DNA from: Brugia malayi | Lineage: Eukaryota > Nematoda > Chromadorea > Rhabditida > Onchocercidae | NCBI RefSeq assembly: GCF_000002995.4 | Contig: NW_025062477.1 | Coordinates: 8,714,649 to 8,778,648 of the forward strand | DNA length: 64,000 bases | Direction: 5' to 3' | Shown: positions 13,635 through 26,100 of the stretch, piece after piece | Position numbering within the stretch: position 1 is the stretch's first letter | Layout: the number at the start of each line of letters is the position of its first letter | Notes under the pieces: model-generated | Database searches by the model: none | The model's input: the letters and a program-made list of their open reading frames with translations, nothing else | What the model was told of the DNA's origin: nothing | Translations under genes and position numbers: made by a program

Positions 13635-14921
13635 GGCCGAAAAATATTTCCATCGTGGCTAAATCAGTTTTCCCGAAGTATCTACTTTTACCTTCTTCCG
13701 AAGCTTAAAATATGAATCTTCCAAAATTTTCCATTGTTTCTCAATATCATGACTTGAATATACGCGAAGATTTAGAGATAAAAAAAAATATTAAAGAGCT
13801 GTGGAAGCACCTACAGCATGTAATGCAACACAGACTATAGCGGAATATGCGACGACTGATTGTTAGCACCTCGCATCACCATCACTCACCCAGCCTGTCA
13901 CGACAAAAATGAAACAATCGACTTTAACAGTACTTTGATTCCTTAGTGTCCAAAAGCTTCTCTTCCAAAACATTTGTATATATCCTTTATATGCATCTCC
14001 TCATCGCAAATATTTCCCTATTACTGCATTGGTTCTACTCTTACAACACCAAATTCTTGATTAAGATGATACCTTTTAATATCTCGATGTATAAAAACCA
14101 ATTTACCTGTAACTGTAACATTACTATCAATCAAGGCCAATCGGATTCTTCATAAAAACTAGGAAGTTATTGACTTTTTTACTTTACCAAGCTAATAAGC
14201 TACTCGATAACCAGCTTATACATTCTGTATGGAATTTTCATACACTGAACAACACGGTAAATTTTTAAAACAGTGATAATATATGGATTTCTAGAAACGA
14301 TCAAGAACTACGAACTGCTATTTCAATCCAGTTTTTTATTTAACATCTGATAAGAAAGGAACTGTGTTATCTGATTGATAAAAATAATCACAACATCACA
14401 GTAAATGATTCGAAAACAGAACAGTAAGTGCTTCGAAACAGATTTAAAATTCAGCTAACGAACTAAATGAAACGAGAGAAATTATTTCCCATTTTGTAAG
14501 AGTACTATAGACGATCAAATATCTGAATGGAGACAAAAGATAATCATACTTCATAAAACCACTGATTCGATGCCATTTTGATGAGTCCAACGATCAGTTG
14601 TAAATTTGCAGGTGTTTCACATTCATCCCCTATCTGTTAGGAATTTTTTGTTAGCATTTCTAGTCCCTTAATTTATATTATCAATTCACAATAGCCAGAT
14701 ATTTTAATAAGCAAGAGAACTTACGCAGCACAAAAAAAAAGCTTTTTAAATTGATAAAGTATCGATCGGAAATTCAATTCACGAACATTCCACACTTTCC
14801 TGATAAACTTTTATGAAACAGAGCACTAATAAGACATCTTACACTTTGCAAACTTATCAGATTTTGCACTAAACATCACCGACCACTTACCTATCGTAAA
14901 ATTAATGAAAATTTTGCAAAA
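13635..14921. other. Intergenic, nothing recognised
   Basis: AT-rich sequence between the small hypothetical gene and the 3' end of IARS2. No supported exon, RNA gene or repeat. Confidence 0.5.
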
Positions 14922-17900
14922 TTATCCCCAACATCCATTTTCAGTTATCGATTTTGAGCATCGATCGCAGTATTTCTCTTCTTTAGGTCTAACGTTCCTT
15001 CTGCAACGTTTACAAAATTCTCGTTCGCAAGCCACCGAATGAATTATGATTTGTTTACTGGTATTATCACATTCCATTCGAACCATAGAAACACCAAGAA
15101 TTTCCACTAGCTGCGAGTAATACGAACATGATTCTATTTGTAGTGGATACAGTTTCTGGAGGATGAGATCGGGCCCTCTTATCAAAATTCCCTAAAAATA
15201 AGTAAAATTACTGGAACTGATAAAATTATTTTACCGGAATTCCAATCTCTTTATATTGCATAAAGAGATATGCAACACTCTGCTCATTAGCTGATTTATT
15301 CACGGATTTCTGAAAACTTATGAACTGCATACCAATCTAGATAGATCCTTTTGTCCATACTGTTTCAACATTTCAGTTCGAATGTTGAGAGCAGGATCCA
15401 TGACGGAATATAATTCATCTATATTTGAATCACCGGAGTAGTAAAATTGATTGCATTCCATGAAAATGGAAACAATATTTCAAAAAAAAAAAAAAATTAA
15501 AGTTCGATTTAACCGAAATTTGCTTCCAGTCGAAGACTTCAATCATCTACTGAAAAGAAATCGCTAGATAAAAAACATCTTTTTTTACCTCAGAGCAACA
15601 GCAGCATCCTTAATGCTTGGATGATGCATGAAAAACTCCGCCACCAAATGAGGCAATATAGGAGCAAGAAGTGCTGCTAAGTTCAGTCCAATTTTTGCCA
15701 ATGTTGACTGAGCATTCTGTCTTTCAGCAAGCAATCCACAGTACAGCCTATTTTTTACACTATTCTGAAATCCAAATATCAAAAAAAAAAAAAAAAAAAC
15801 AATTCTTCTTAATTTAAAACTACTTAAAGTACAGTAGATCATATTAAATATACCATTTAGGAGATCCCGGTTTTTAATTTACAATGGTGAAACAGTTTGT
15901 TTGCATTAATGCAAAGACACTGGTTATTAATAAGCTACATTTACTTAACCGGACGACTATGATCCAAGTATGAAGAGAAAGAGACGGCAGCAAATCATAA
16001 TTTCTTCAATATAATTTAGTACAAAAATACAAAAAATACTGCTTACAATATAAGGAGAATTGAGCGGATGCTGCAAGAACTGCATATATTCGTTAACCAT
16101 TAGGGGAAAACGATATTCGCTCCAGTTTTTGAGACATCGCTGTGTAAATTTTGCTAATTCTTGTAAAATATACTGAAAAAATTCTTTAATTTATCTATTC
16201 AGATCAGCGATAAACCAGACAAAATAATTTTTGAATAAATTTAAATGCAACAAGAACAAAGCAGTCCTTTCAAATCGGTCAAATAAATTTAATATACTGG
16301 ATGATAAAAAGAATAAGAATGACAAAATAATATAAGCAGTTTTCCTTCTCTGTAACTGTAAGTTACATTCATCCATATTATTAAAAATTTCTCTGAACTG
16401 TAAGGCCTGCTCACCCTATCAATATAAAATTTCTCATCACAGCAAATGACTCCTTTATAACCATAGACTGCACCAAGCAGAAACCAGAACGAAGCACGCA
16501 ACTGTGTATAGTTTCGTCTAACTTCTTCCATAACTGAAGAGCCTATTCGTGCTTTATCGCCTTCGCAACCAAACTGTGCAACCCAAAGACGAAGACCGTC
16601 GACGCCATGAGGTTCGTCTTTCAATGAACCATCTGTAATCTGCTCACGAAATCAAAAAAAAAATTACTGCAATTTTAGAACCTCCAGTTCAAATTCTATC
16701 AGTTCAGTAACTTTTAACCAAATTTTCATTCGCATACTTCTCAATAAGACTACACAATGAAAATCGGACACCTTTTACAAAACTGCATTAAAAATGTCTA
16801 AAACTATAAAATATATATTTGTGGATTCCTATGTATTACGTCGAGTAATTTATGAAAATGGAGTTATGTCGTAATGAACATTTCTTTCCCTTCCAGATAT
16901 TTCACAGTTTTCTTTTGGAGAATGGAAAACAAACCAGTTCAGGACTGACTACATTTCCTAAAGATTTGGACATTTTTTGTTCGTTTTCGTCCACTGCAAA
17001 GGCATGAACATAGATGCACTTATATGGCAATTTTTTCTGAAATAAAAGCAGTTGCTAATAAGAAAGTGAAACTTATAAAATTAAAAATTTTATATATTTC
17101 CAAGCAACAAATCCAGTTGATATGATAAAAGTAATCGTGCAGCATAAACTAATACAAAAGTGATCCACTTATCCACTAAACATAATACTGTTGGCTCTGG
17201 CATTCGTAAATGCATTTCTGCTCAACTAGGTTTGTGATATCGGCCTACTAATTTGAATGAGGCATACAAACTACTTGAAGCATATTACAACCAACATTCA
17301 AAGCAAATGAAGTTAACGTAAGTGACTGGAACCACCCTCGAAACTGGTCAACGCCCTCCAGAATCAGATCCACAGGTTCTGTCCTTTGACGTGCTGATGC
17401 CCATGCAACACCGCTATCCATCCACACATCTAGTATATCGCACGACTTTTCCAATTTTTCTTCTGCTCTAATTCCATATTTATTCATTAACTGCAATTTT
17501 TTCAGTGCTTAAATGAACTGAGAAGTTAAGCCCCCGGTTTTTCGATTTACGGCATTTTATTTATATCCTTCAATTCAAACAAAGCATTCATTTTTTTTCT
17601 TCAAAATAAATTGAAAAACAATTACGAAATGAGAGAACCAAAGTATCCCCAATTAATGAACAAATAACTAAACAATAAACTTGATAAATAATACTTTTGT
17701 AGGAAGTAATTCATTCGCCGTACATTCCCACCAAATATCAGTGCCGTATTTTTCGATGCTTTCTGCCACAGCATTGCTGATATCCTCACCCACAACAACA
17801 CTACCGTCCTCCCTATAAAATGCAGGAATCGGTGTGCCCCAGCATCGTTGTCGTGAAATGCACCAAGCAATCCGATTTTTTAGTTGCGTTAACAGAGCTT

Positions 17901-20809
17901 CTGTTTTATCTTTAAAAAAAAAAAAAAAAAAAAGGTAATATATGAAAGATCGTATTACAAAGAATTATTAAACACGAAAAAAAAAAAAAAAGAAAAAAAC
18001 ACTAAGCTAAACAAACATAATCTATCGATTTGCACAACATTCATTAAAAAGAACTACCTGAATGAGGACTTCCTATAGGCAGTGCTTCGATCTTTATTTT
18101 TCTAGCTGCTTCAACACCAACCTGCGAAACATCAATAAACCACTGTTTACTACTTCGTATAATCACTGGCTAAAATTGTGCGCTAATTTTATGCATTCAG
18201 CAAACATTACTACAGATTGCAATCTCATTCCATAAAAAAGCTTTTATAACTCCACTCCAAATTTCAGGACTGTTTTGACCATTGATTAATTGGAAACCGC
18301 AACCACTTAATTTGCTATGAAATCCTCACTAATAGTTTTTTTATAGAATTATATGACACCTGCTTTGTTCTCCAGTCATAAGGGTATCGATGCTTGTACT
18401 GATGTGTGTAGATAATGTTTTTCCTGAACATTTTCAGTACGAGATCGTTTCCTTCGTTCAAAACATTTTTACCCTCTAAATCATGACCGAGATCCCTTGT
18501 ATAGCATCCCCATTCATCCACAAAGCAACGCACTCTTTCACCAAGTTTCAATGCTACCTAAAAGAGAATGTTGGACAAACAAGAATTATAGTAAAACAGT
18601 AAACTTTCCATAATCTTCTTACTTGAAAAATGAAAAGTTTTCTAAATTTCTAAAATAATATTCACAAATAATTGAAAGGATTTACTTTAAAATCATCTAA
18701 GCCATGTGCATAACTTAGGTGTACAAGACCAGTTCCAACAGCAGTAGTTACATGGCTCGCCTCTATAAATGGCTGTGCTAAATCACTGAACATTGCACTT
18801 CGGTATACAAGTCCTTCCAGTTCAATACCAACAAAAGTGAGTAATATCCTAGTCACGATTTTTGTTTCCTTCTCAAAATTGCTAATAAGATCCTTAGCCA
18901 AAATATATAAATGACGGGTTGGGCGCCTGCAAAATTATTTGTGGATTACAATTAAATAACTAATCAGCTAGTAAAGTCATTCAATTATCTAAATGCTCAG
19001 TTAAAGTTTTGATCCTCCTTGCATTAAGCCCATGTAAGTTTGAACCGATAGTGGCCATCAGCAAGCAATTCCACCACTGTATAAATCGCATCTTTTTTAT
19101 AAGCAACTGCATTGTTCATTGGTAATGTCCACGGAGTTGTTGTCCAAACTAATGCATAGAGTTTTGTTGGTCGTTCCTCTTCCTTACATTTAGAAAGGAT
19201 GAATCCAGAATTTATTATCTGTAAGCATTTTTACTCAGCTTCTTAGGGGAAGATCAATTTGAAACTAATTTGATGAAAGATAACTAACTAGAGTTAAAAT
19301 TGCTATAGCAATAGTAACAGTTAAGGGCTTAAAAATATTACAAACTACCGCAAATCGATAAAAAGCAGCCGTGCTGCTGTGGTCCATATAATCCAATTCT
19401 GATTCAGCTAAAGCTGTAAATGAACTCGGAGACCTGAAAATATGAAAATTTCCAAAACAAGACTGCTATTTCCACTTCATTCCTATCTAAAACCTGTCTA
19501 AAAAATATGCCTTAGTACCCTTTTTTAAATCCTCTATAGCACTGAACTGACCAAAAAACTTAAAGAGAATACAAAAAACAATTATTATATAAAATAATAG
19601 TACTATAAAACACAGTGAGCGGAGCTTATTTTTAAGCCATATTTATTTAAACAAACAAACAAACAAAAAACAAACATTCCAAAACAGAACTGTTGAAAAA
19701 GGCAGTACTTTATTAGCCACTTAATAAACGCAAATTTAAATGAGGGGAAATGTCTTGCGGAGTGTATCATATTTGCTTGTTTTCTTGCTTCTCCATTATT
19801 TTAATTGATGATTAAAATTCTCCATAATTTAAGTGAATTTTTTCATGTTATTTAAACTTAAAAAAATTGTGGATGCAATGAAAAGCTCATATTATTTTGT
19901 AAAAACAAGTACAAGCTCACCAATAAACCGGCATAAATGTTTGATAAATCATCTTCAGCTTATACAATTCACCGAAAAGCCTGAGTTCTTTCGCAACATA
20001 TTTCTTATCCATAGTGTGGTAGGGATTTGTCCAATCAGCTGTGACTGCCCATCTCTTAAATGAATTCTCTTGTGACGCAATTGAATGCAGTGCTATCTGC
20101 CGAGCTGCTTTTCGCGTTTCAACGAGCGAAGTGTCCTTAACCTTAAGCATCGAATTTCTTAGCTGAAGAGAAAAAAGAAATAAGGCTTGTTAATTTCTTA
20201 AAAGAAATAAGATATTTTAAAATACTCCAACACAAAACTAGTAAAATAAATGAGCAACTCACTATAAAATCTTATATACCATTTTATAAAAGAACACAAT
20301 GTAATAACTTTTTGCTGATTGTCTCTTGCTATTTTTAATTCAATTGGAAGTCCATGACAATCCCATCCTGGACGAAATAAAACACGTTTCCCACTGTAAA
20401 CTTGACTACGAACAACAAAATCCTTTAAAATTTTATTGATAGCATGTCCAACATGCACGTCACCATTTGCGTAGGGTGGACCATCCAAAAGTTCAAATCT
20501 AAAATTCAATAAATTACTCATGAACAAACTAAAAGAAAGCAGAACTTAAAAACAGCAATTCAAAACAACTGCATTTTGCACTGAAAGTATTCATAATTCA
20601 TAAACTAACATTGGAAATGACTGCCTGGTTGATTCGTTCAACTGCCAATTATAAAATTCTTCAAATTTTGCTAAACATGCCAATTCTGAATCCAGCCTGG
20701 CTCTTTCACGAGATTTTATGAATTTCTTGAACGAAGTTTTAGGCAAGAAGATACAATTGGCACGTACACTTTTAGAACAAAATCGCCGGAACTGTATTTG
20801 AGAAAACAT
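14922..20809 (-). CDS. IARS2: Isoleucyl-tRNA synthetase, mitochondrial type
   Basis: Charges tRNA-Ile for mitochondrial translation. The N-terminus is Arg/Ser/Phe-rich ([18 protein letters not shown]), as expected for a targeting peptide. Class I signatures are intact: the HIGH motif as HVGHA in exon 20498-20309, after [11 protein letters not shown], and [10 protein letters not shown] in exon 17036-16935. Other blocks include [40 protein letters not shown] and [10 protein letters not shown]. The C-terminus (15191-14922) ends in a Cys-rich knuckle (CKRCRR...CDRC), the bacterial/mitochondrial zinc-binding tail absent from cytosolic IARS1. Fourteen exons from 20809 to 15589 join in phase: 20809-20610, 20498-20309, 20162-19921, 19433-19349, 19218-19046, 18926-18686, 18557-18360, 18169-18058, 17909-17695, 17490-17275, 17036-16935, 16639-16415, 16172-16047, 15764-15589. 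Between 15588 and 15334 I could not connect the frames, and a 23-nt gap at 15332-15310 would have to be an intron. Confidence 0.96.
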
Positions 20810-21191
20810 TTTCCAAAAGATATGATTTTTTGATAAAATCTGAGAATTTTTACGAACTAAATTCTTTCACATTAGTTATGTTGGCAAGCTTGTTATTTCA
20901 GTATATAAAGGCAAGCTTGTTATTTCAGTATATAAAGTGAGCTTATTTTGTCAAATAGTAATATAAATGCCTTTAACTGGCTACAATAAACAAATAAGTG
21001 AGCGAATAAACAAATACGTACTGACTCCACATTCTATTGTAAATTTAGAACTCAAGTGACTGAAAAAAAATCGACTTGGAACATCCGGTTAGGTTACATT
21101 GCGAGTAATATTAATCCTACCGTATTTTCCTTTATTTCGCGTCATCTTCATTCTTTCTTTTTCCCCAGTTTTTCATCTTTCTTAACTTACT
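20810..21191. other. Intergenic, holds a 27-bp duplication
   Basis: Short gap between the IARS2 start and the end of the PSMG3-like gene. Apart from the tandem duplication at 20883-20936 nothing is seen. Confidence 0.6.
20883..20936. repeat. Perfect 27-bp tandem duplication just upstream of IARS2
   Basis: Two identical copies (20883-20909 and 20910-20936), each starting GGCAAGCTTG and ending TATATAAA. A third decayed start follows (GTGAGCTTAT). Each copy carries a TATATAAA box-like string 70-130 bp upstream of the IARS2 ATG on the opposite strand. Any promoter role is untested. Confidence 0.9.
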
Positions 21192-21993
21192 TTAATGTGA
21201 TAAGTATTCATTGAATTTTTCCACAATGCACCGCACATGATCTATGTCGAAATGATCTAGACCCAATGAAAACAGGAAATCACACCGTTTATTGTGTTCA
21301 ACTAATGTTTTCACAAAGCGATTCAAAAGAAGATCGAAATCACCCTGAAAAAACTAAACTGCACGAATCTGAAATGTTAAGGATAAATAAAAACAACTCA
21401 AATGAAAAATGGATGTTACTAAAATGAAACGAAGAGAGATCGAAAATAAAAATCTCAACATCTAAGATTAACAAAGTAAGTGAATATTTTAAAATTACTG
21501 TTTTGTTAGAACGTAAGGCATAACTTACATGTACAATTTGCTCAATGATTAATGTGCTTAACATGCTTAATCAAATTAATAATCGATCTGAGTAATTACC
21601 TACTTTGCTCAAAAGTGATTGGTATGCAGCAATTCTGCTACCAGCAATAGATGTACTACTTTGAGTAATAATATTACCAGTGGTGCCCCTAGAAGGACTT
21701 TCGTGTCGTAATCAATATTATGCGTCGGTTGAAGTCTAGAAGTAATGACTGCTTCAGGAAAGATTACCTGAAAATTTTCAGACAGCTCTTAACAAAGTAA
21801 GTTAATATTTTAAAATTAATGTTTTGTTAGAACGTAAGGCATAACTTACATGTACAATTTGCCCAATCTTTTCGATATCAGAAATAATAACAACGTTAAC
21901 GTTGGCGAGCTGAACTATATTGAAATGTGTTTTGCTGCCATTATAATCAAACGATAAGTCAGCGACTGATGGTAATTGTGGGCTCTCCAGCAT
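21192..21993 (-). CDS. PSMG3: Proteasome assembly chaperone 3-like protein
   Basis: Small chaperone of the PSMG3 (PAC3/Poc3) family, which helps build the 20S alpha ring with PSMG4. Three exons (21993-21850, 21767-21678, 21344-21192) join in phase 0 to 128 aa; human PSMG3 is 122 aa. Matches seen by eye: the first exon's beta-strand region ending IEKIGQIVH, where human has FGKMGTLV; the core string TKVLLG, identical in human; then NRFVKTLV against human HVFAKNLV; and a C-terminal helix (VRCIVEKFNEYL). Intron 2 carries a 77-bp near-copy of the exon 1/intron 1 junction. The family is fast-evolving, so the call rests on pattern and length. It lies between IARS2 and SEC8 on the same strand with short gaps. 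Confidence 0.75.
21470..21546. repeat. 77-bp duplicate of PSMG3-like exon 1/intron 1 junction (copy in intron 2)
   Basis: Matches 21791-21867 in direct orientation with three mismatches over 77 bp. On the minus strand it holds the end of an exon (IEQIVH) followed by a GTAAGTTATG donor, but no good acceptor precedes it. Confidence 0.88.
21791..21867. repeat. 77-bp repeat, original copy spanning the exon 1 donor
   Basis: The partner of 21470-21546. It covers the last six codons of PSMG3-like exon 1 and the start of intron 1. Confidence 0.88.
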
Positions 21994-23104
21994 CAAATTT
22001 GAATAACTCGTGAGATTTTGTATATAAAGTTCAATGTCTCACTTAACATTATACTTATTAAATGTAGGGAGGCTTGGTAATCCTATTAAATTGTTATTCC
22101 AGCTGTTTCATAGATAGATGAAACTGCTAAAGATAGCACGGATTCCCTCCATTTGCGCCAGTCCTACAGTTCTACAAAAATAAATTCGCAATTTCGCATT
22201 TCTACAAACCATCAGAACTTCTAAAAATACGAAGTGACTAATATCAAATAGCAAAATACCGCTATAAAAAATAGCAAAATGCCGTTATAAAAAATAGCAA
22301 AATACCATAACCATTACTATAAAACATAAAAAATAAAAATACATCGATAGTTCGGAGGACGATATCCTACCAACAAAAACTTCCATAATAGTTCAGACAA
22401 AAGGTATTATTAAAAAGCACAGTGTTATAAAATCTTGAAAATATTGATTCATCAAATATAGGACCTTCAGAACATAGTTATACCATATATCTTACAATGT
22501 AAAAAACGAATAAATACAAAAATCACCCATATGAATATAAATCACCGTCGATAAATAAAACATACAAACATGCATGGTCTTTTAAAAAAAAATGATAAAT
22601 ATGCAATACGCAATGTTAATGTCAATATTATAAAATCAAGAAAATTCCATGACTGATCTTCAAATACCCAAACAGACAATTTGATTAATATGTTAATCAA
22701 ATTTTTAATTCTAAATCTGATATAATTTTGTACGTTCAAGAAATAAGAAACTTTTACAATTGATAAGTAATGACTTTCACTTGAGAAAGTTCTGACATCT
22801 GCAAAATATATTTTAATAAAACAAACACTGCATTAGTATGAATAGAGTAAAAATATTCGTGACAGCGAAGATTAAGAACAACATTAATAAGTAGAAGCTT
22901 TCCAAAATTAAAAGCATATATCAACCTTCAATCTACACTCATGCTTTTGCAATCAACAACAATTATTTCTCAGCTAATGAAGACAGTATCGAATAAGATG
23001 AAAGCAATGCTGAAATGTTCCATTAATAAGTGAACAGCAGAAATTATCAATCAAGAAACGACTTTCAAGTGATTTTTCCATAAAATTCAATAACACATTT
23101 GTAT
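21994..23104. other. Intergenic with a 23-bp tandem repeat
   Basis: Between the PSMG3-like start and the SEC8 stop. It contains a 23-bp repeat near 22247-22306 and otherwise very AT-rich sequence, including the SEC8 3' UTR. No exon supported. Confidence 0.55.
22247..22306. repeat. 23-bp tandem repeat, about 2.6 copies
   Basis: Units starting AATAGCAAAAT at 22247, 22270 and 22293, differing at one or two bases. Confidence 0.8.
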
Positions 23105-26100
23105 TCACTTTTTCAGTTGTGCTAAAATCGTCTTCAGCTGGGAGATCCTTTGTTCCAAAGCACCAGGTTGTGCGCTTAGTATCGGATGTGACCTGCACAG
23201 CGACACTTTTTATCACAGTATTAATTTTGTAACAAATCTTGAATTTTTTTAGAAAGTTGGTAAGCTTCAAACATATGAGGATTACCTTAGAGCAAGTGCA
23301 AGAAGATAGGTGTATTCCAGATGTGAAAATATTGCTCCCCGTTCAAGAATTAAAGCCAACAATTGATCAGGATCGTGGTTAAGCAATTCGAAAAAAATTC
23401 TCGCTCTTTCTAGCTCGCTTTCACGATGTCCTGTCAACTGACTTAACCTCTGCTGTACTGCAAAAATATTTCGACAGACACGTTTCTTTCCATTCTCGTT
23501 CAATTTTTGCATATGTTGACTGAAAATTCCTATTCTTATCAAGATTATGATGACATCTTTAATATTCATTCCATGTATTTTTCAATACCAAGCAGAAATC
23601 CGAATATGTTGCTTTCAGAATTCACTGTAAGGACTGGGTGGAATACTTTTAAGAGATTAAATTCCAACACAGAAATTTATTACCTGGAATGAATAAAAAT
23701 AGAAGCTGAAAGATGTCCTAAGCCGTCAAAGAGATATTTCATTTTATGTGGCGGAAGATTCGTGCTTAGTACTTGATGAAAATGGCCCATGTCGCGCCCA
23801 AAATCAATTACCTGCAACTATGTACAACTTGAAAAATTTTCTATATGTAAAGACAATTTTTTGTCAGTTTATGCGATATCATTGATAAAAAAAAAGCAAA
23901 ACATGAGATGAAACAAGCACTGAGGAATGATAAAGACAAAAATATTTGATTTCCTACATGTTTTTCAATAACGAACATTACCTCATTATCGAGCTCATCA
24001 TGAGGCAATGATGGCCTTACTCGAGCCAGTGGTAACAAATGGAAAAAGCAATGTACACGAAGCTCAAGGTGAATTATTAATAAACAAGTATCAGCTTTTG
24101 CATCCAAATCGGTTAATCTGGAATCTAGTGCAGCAGCAATATGTTCTTCCTTAAAATTATTTAAAAGTCAATTAATTCAAGGAAGTAATTTTTTTCTAAT
24201 TGAATCAATTATACTATAAGAATTATATCAAATTTTCTTTGAATGCTGTGCAGTATTCGTTCAGTCTTTTTCATATGAAGTTGCAACATAAAAATAAATA
24301 GCTTGATGTATTAAAAAATATACAGTTTGATGAAGCATTAATGCTTTAAAAAAATAAAAAATCTGTCAAAAAAACCATACCACCGTTACAGTCCTATTTT
24401 GAAGTTTAAAAACAAATATGTATGCATATTCTTTTAAAAACAAGTATATATACATATTTTTCCAAACATAATATTCAAAGACCTTAATATCTGTCTAAGA
24501 ACATAAAATGTTGCTATCATCGGTAAATTATAAACTAAGACATTCTTACCGACTGGTGAACAATGCCATTTTCATCTACTCTTTGTAATTGTACAACGCA
24601 TTTACGCATTGCCTTACGAGATGATTCCTGAAGCTTTTCGATAAGAGAACGCATGCTTCTACAAAACCATTTCAATGATTCATGTATACATGCCAGAGAA
24701 CGAATTACTTCAATATCCGTTATCAGTTCATCACGAACAAGTTGTTTTGCTGTTCCCAGATTACCTAAGATACAAGCTTAGCAATTAACACTGAATGACG
24801 ATCAAAAACAAACTTTTTTTTTTTACTTAAATCATCGATGTTCTTATACGCCCTTGAGTTATAGAGAGAAAATAGGAAAGTTTACCTATGAGAATTTCAG
24901 ATTCTCTTTCATTTCGGTAACATACATCACTTTCCGATTCACTTGAAGGTGAAAATGCGGAAGGCGTATTCCCCGAGGAAGTTGAAGCATCTTCATAACA
25001 GTTCACCATGAACCAGTTTGGCAAACTCTTTAAAAGACGTGATATGTCTTCGTCCACTGCCCATGCTGCGCTTATTTTACGCTTTTCTTTGAATCCATCT
25101 TCATAGCTCATATTGGAAACCTAAACACCATTACCAACCATGTAAAACTCTCTTTTGCTCTATCGTACAAATAAGTTTGCAAAACCAAAGCCAGAACTTG
25201 AACAGAACTTATCAAGTAAAAAAAGTGATAAAGTTCAAGCTGTTAGAAAGTAAGTTGCTGATAAACCCGAAGATCTTAATAATACGCAATATGAAAAACT
25301 GAAATACTTTTGGAGAATATTTTGAGTGAGTTACATAGCAGTATTACAAAATGTTTTAATTCGAAATGCGTTATCATGTCAAACTATAAAGTGGAAATAT
25401 CACAGAAAAGAAAATTTTTTATACATAAAAAGGGTAACATCTTACCACCGAATCCTTTCCCTCTGAAGTAGGTTTCCAGGAAGTTACAACTTTTTCATAT
25501 ATATTATTAGCGCTATTCGAAAACTCATCGATAACAAGTAACCACAATACTGATAATCTTTCTGTATATTTATCCATGGCAAGGATCAATTTTCCGATTT
25601 GGTCACAGATTGAATAAACATTCCAACAACTTCCCAAAATTCTCTGAAAGCAAAAAATGAATTCATGAAGCACAGAAGAATCTACTCGAAAATCAGAACA
25701 TATATAAATTAACTTATAATGAAAAATTCATTGGAAATGCATATAAAGTTAAAAACTTGCCGGATTAGGATAATGCATAAGAACACGCCAGGCATCCTGT
25801 TCATTGAGTGCCTGCTCGGTAAGAGCTTCAAGCTTGCACTTGAATTGGTCGATGAAGACATTAACAATGAATGAGTCTAAGTAAGAACGCAAACGACAGG
25901 GTTTACCGTTCATTTCAGCTTCGCGTTCGTTGCAGAAACGTTCAAGTTGTGGATAAAGAGCGATAATGTTCCACGGTGATGAAGGGCATATCAGAGACTT
26001 AAGTTGGAAGATGAAAAATTGGGTTTACAGAAATGATTACTGGAACAAAAAATACAAAAATTCAACTGTCATTTTGTAATTTTGTTTTTGCAGTTTTTAA

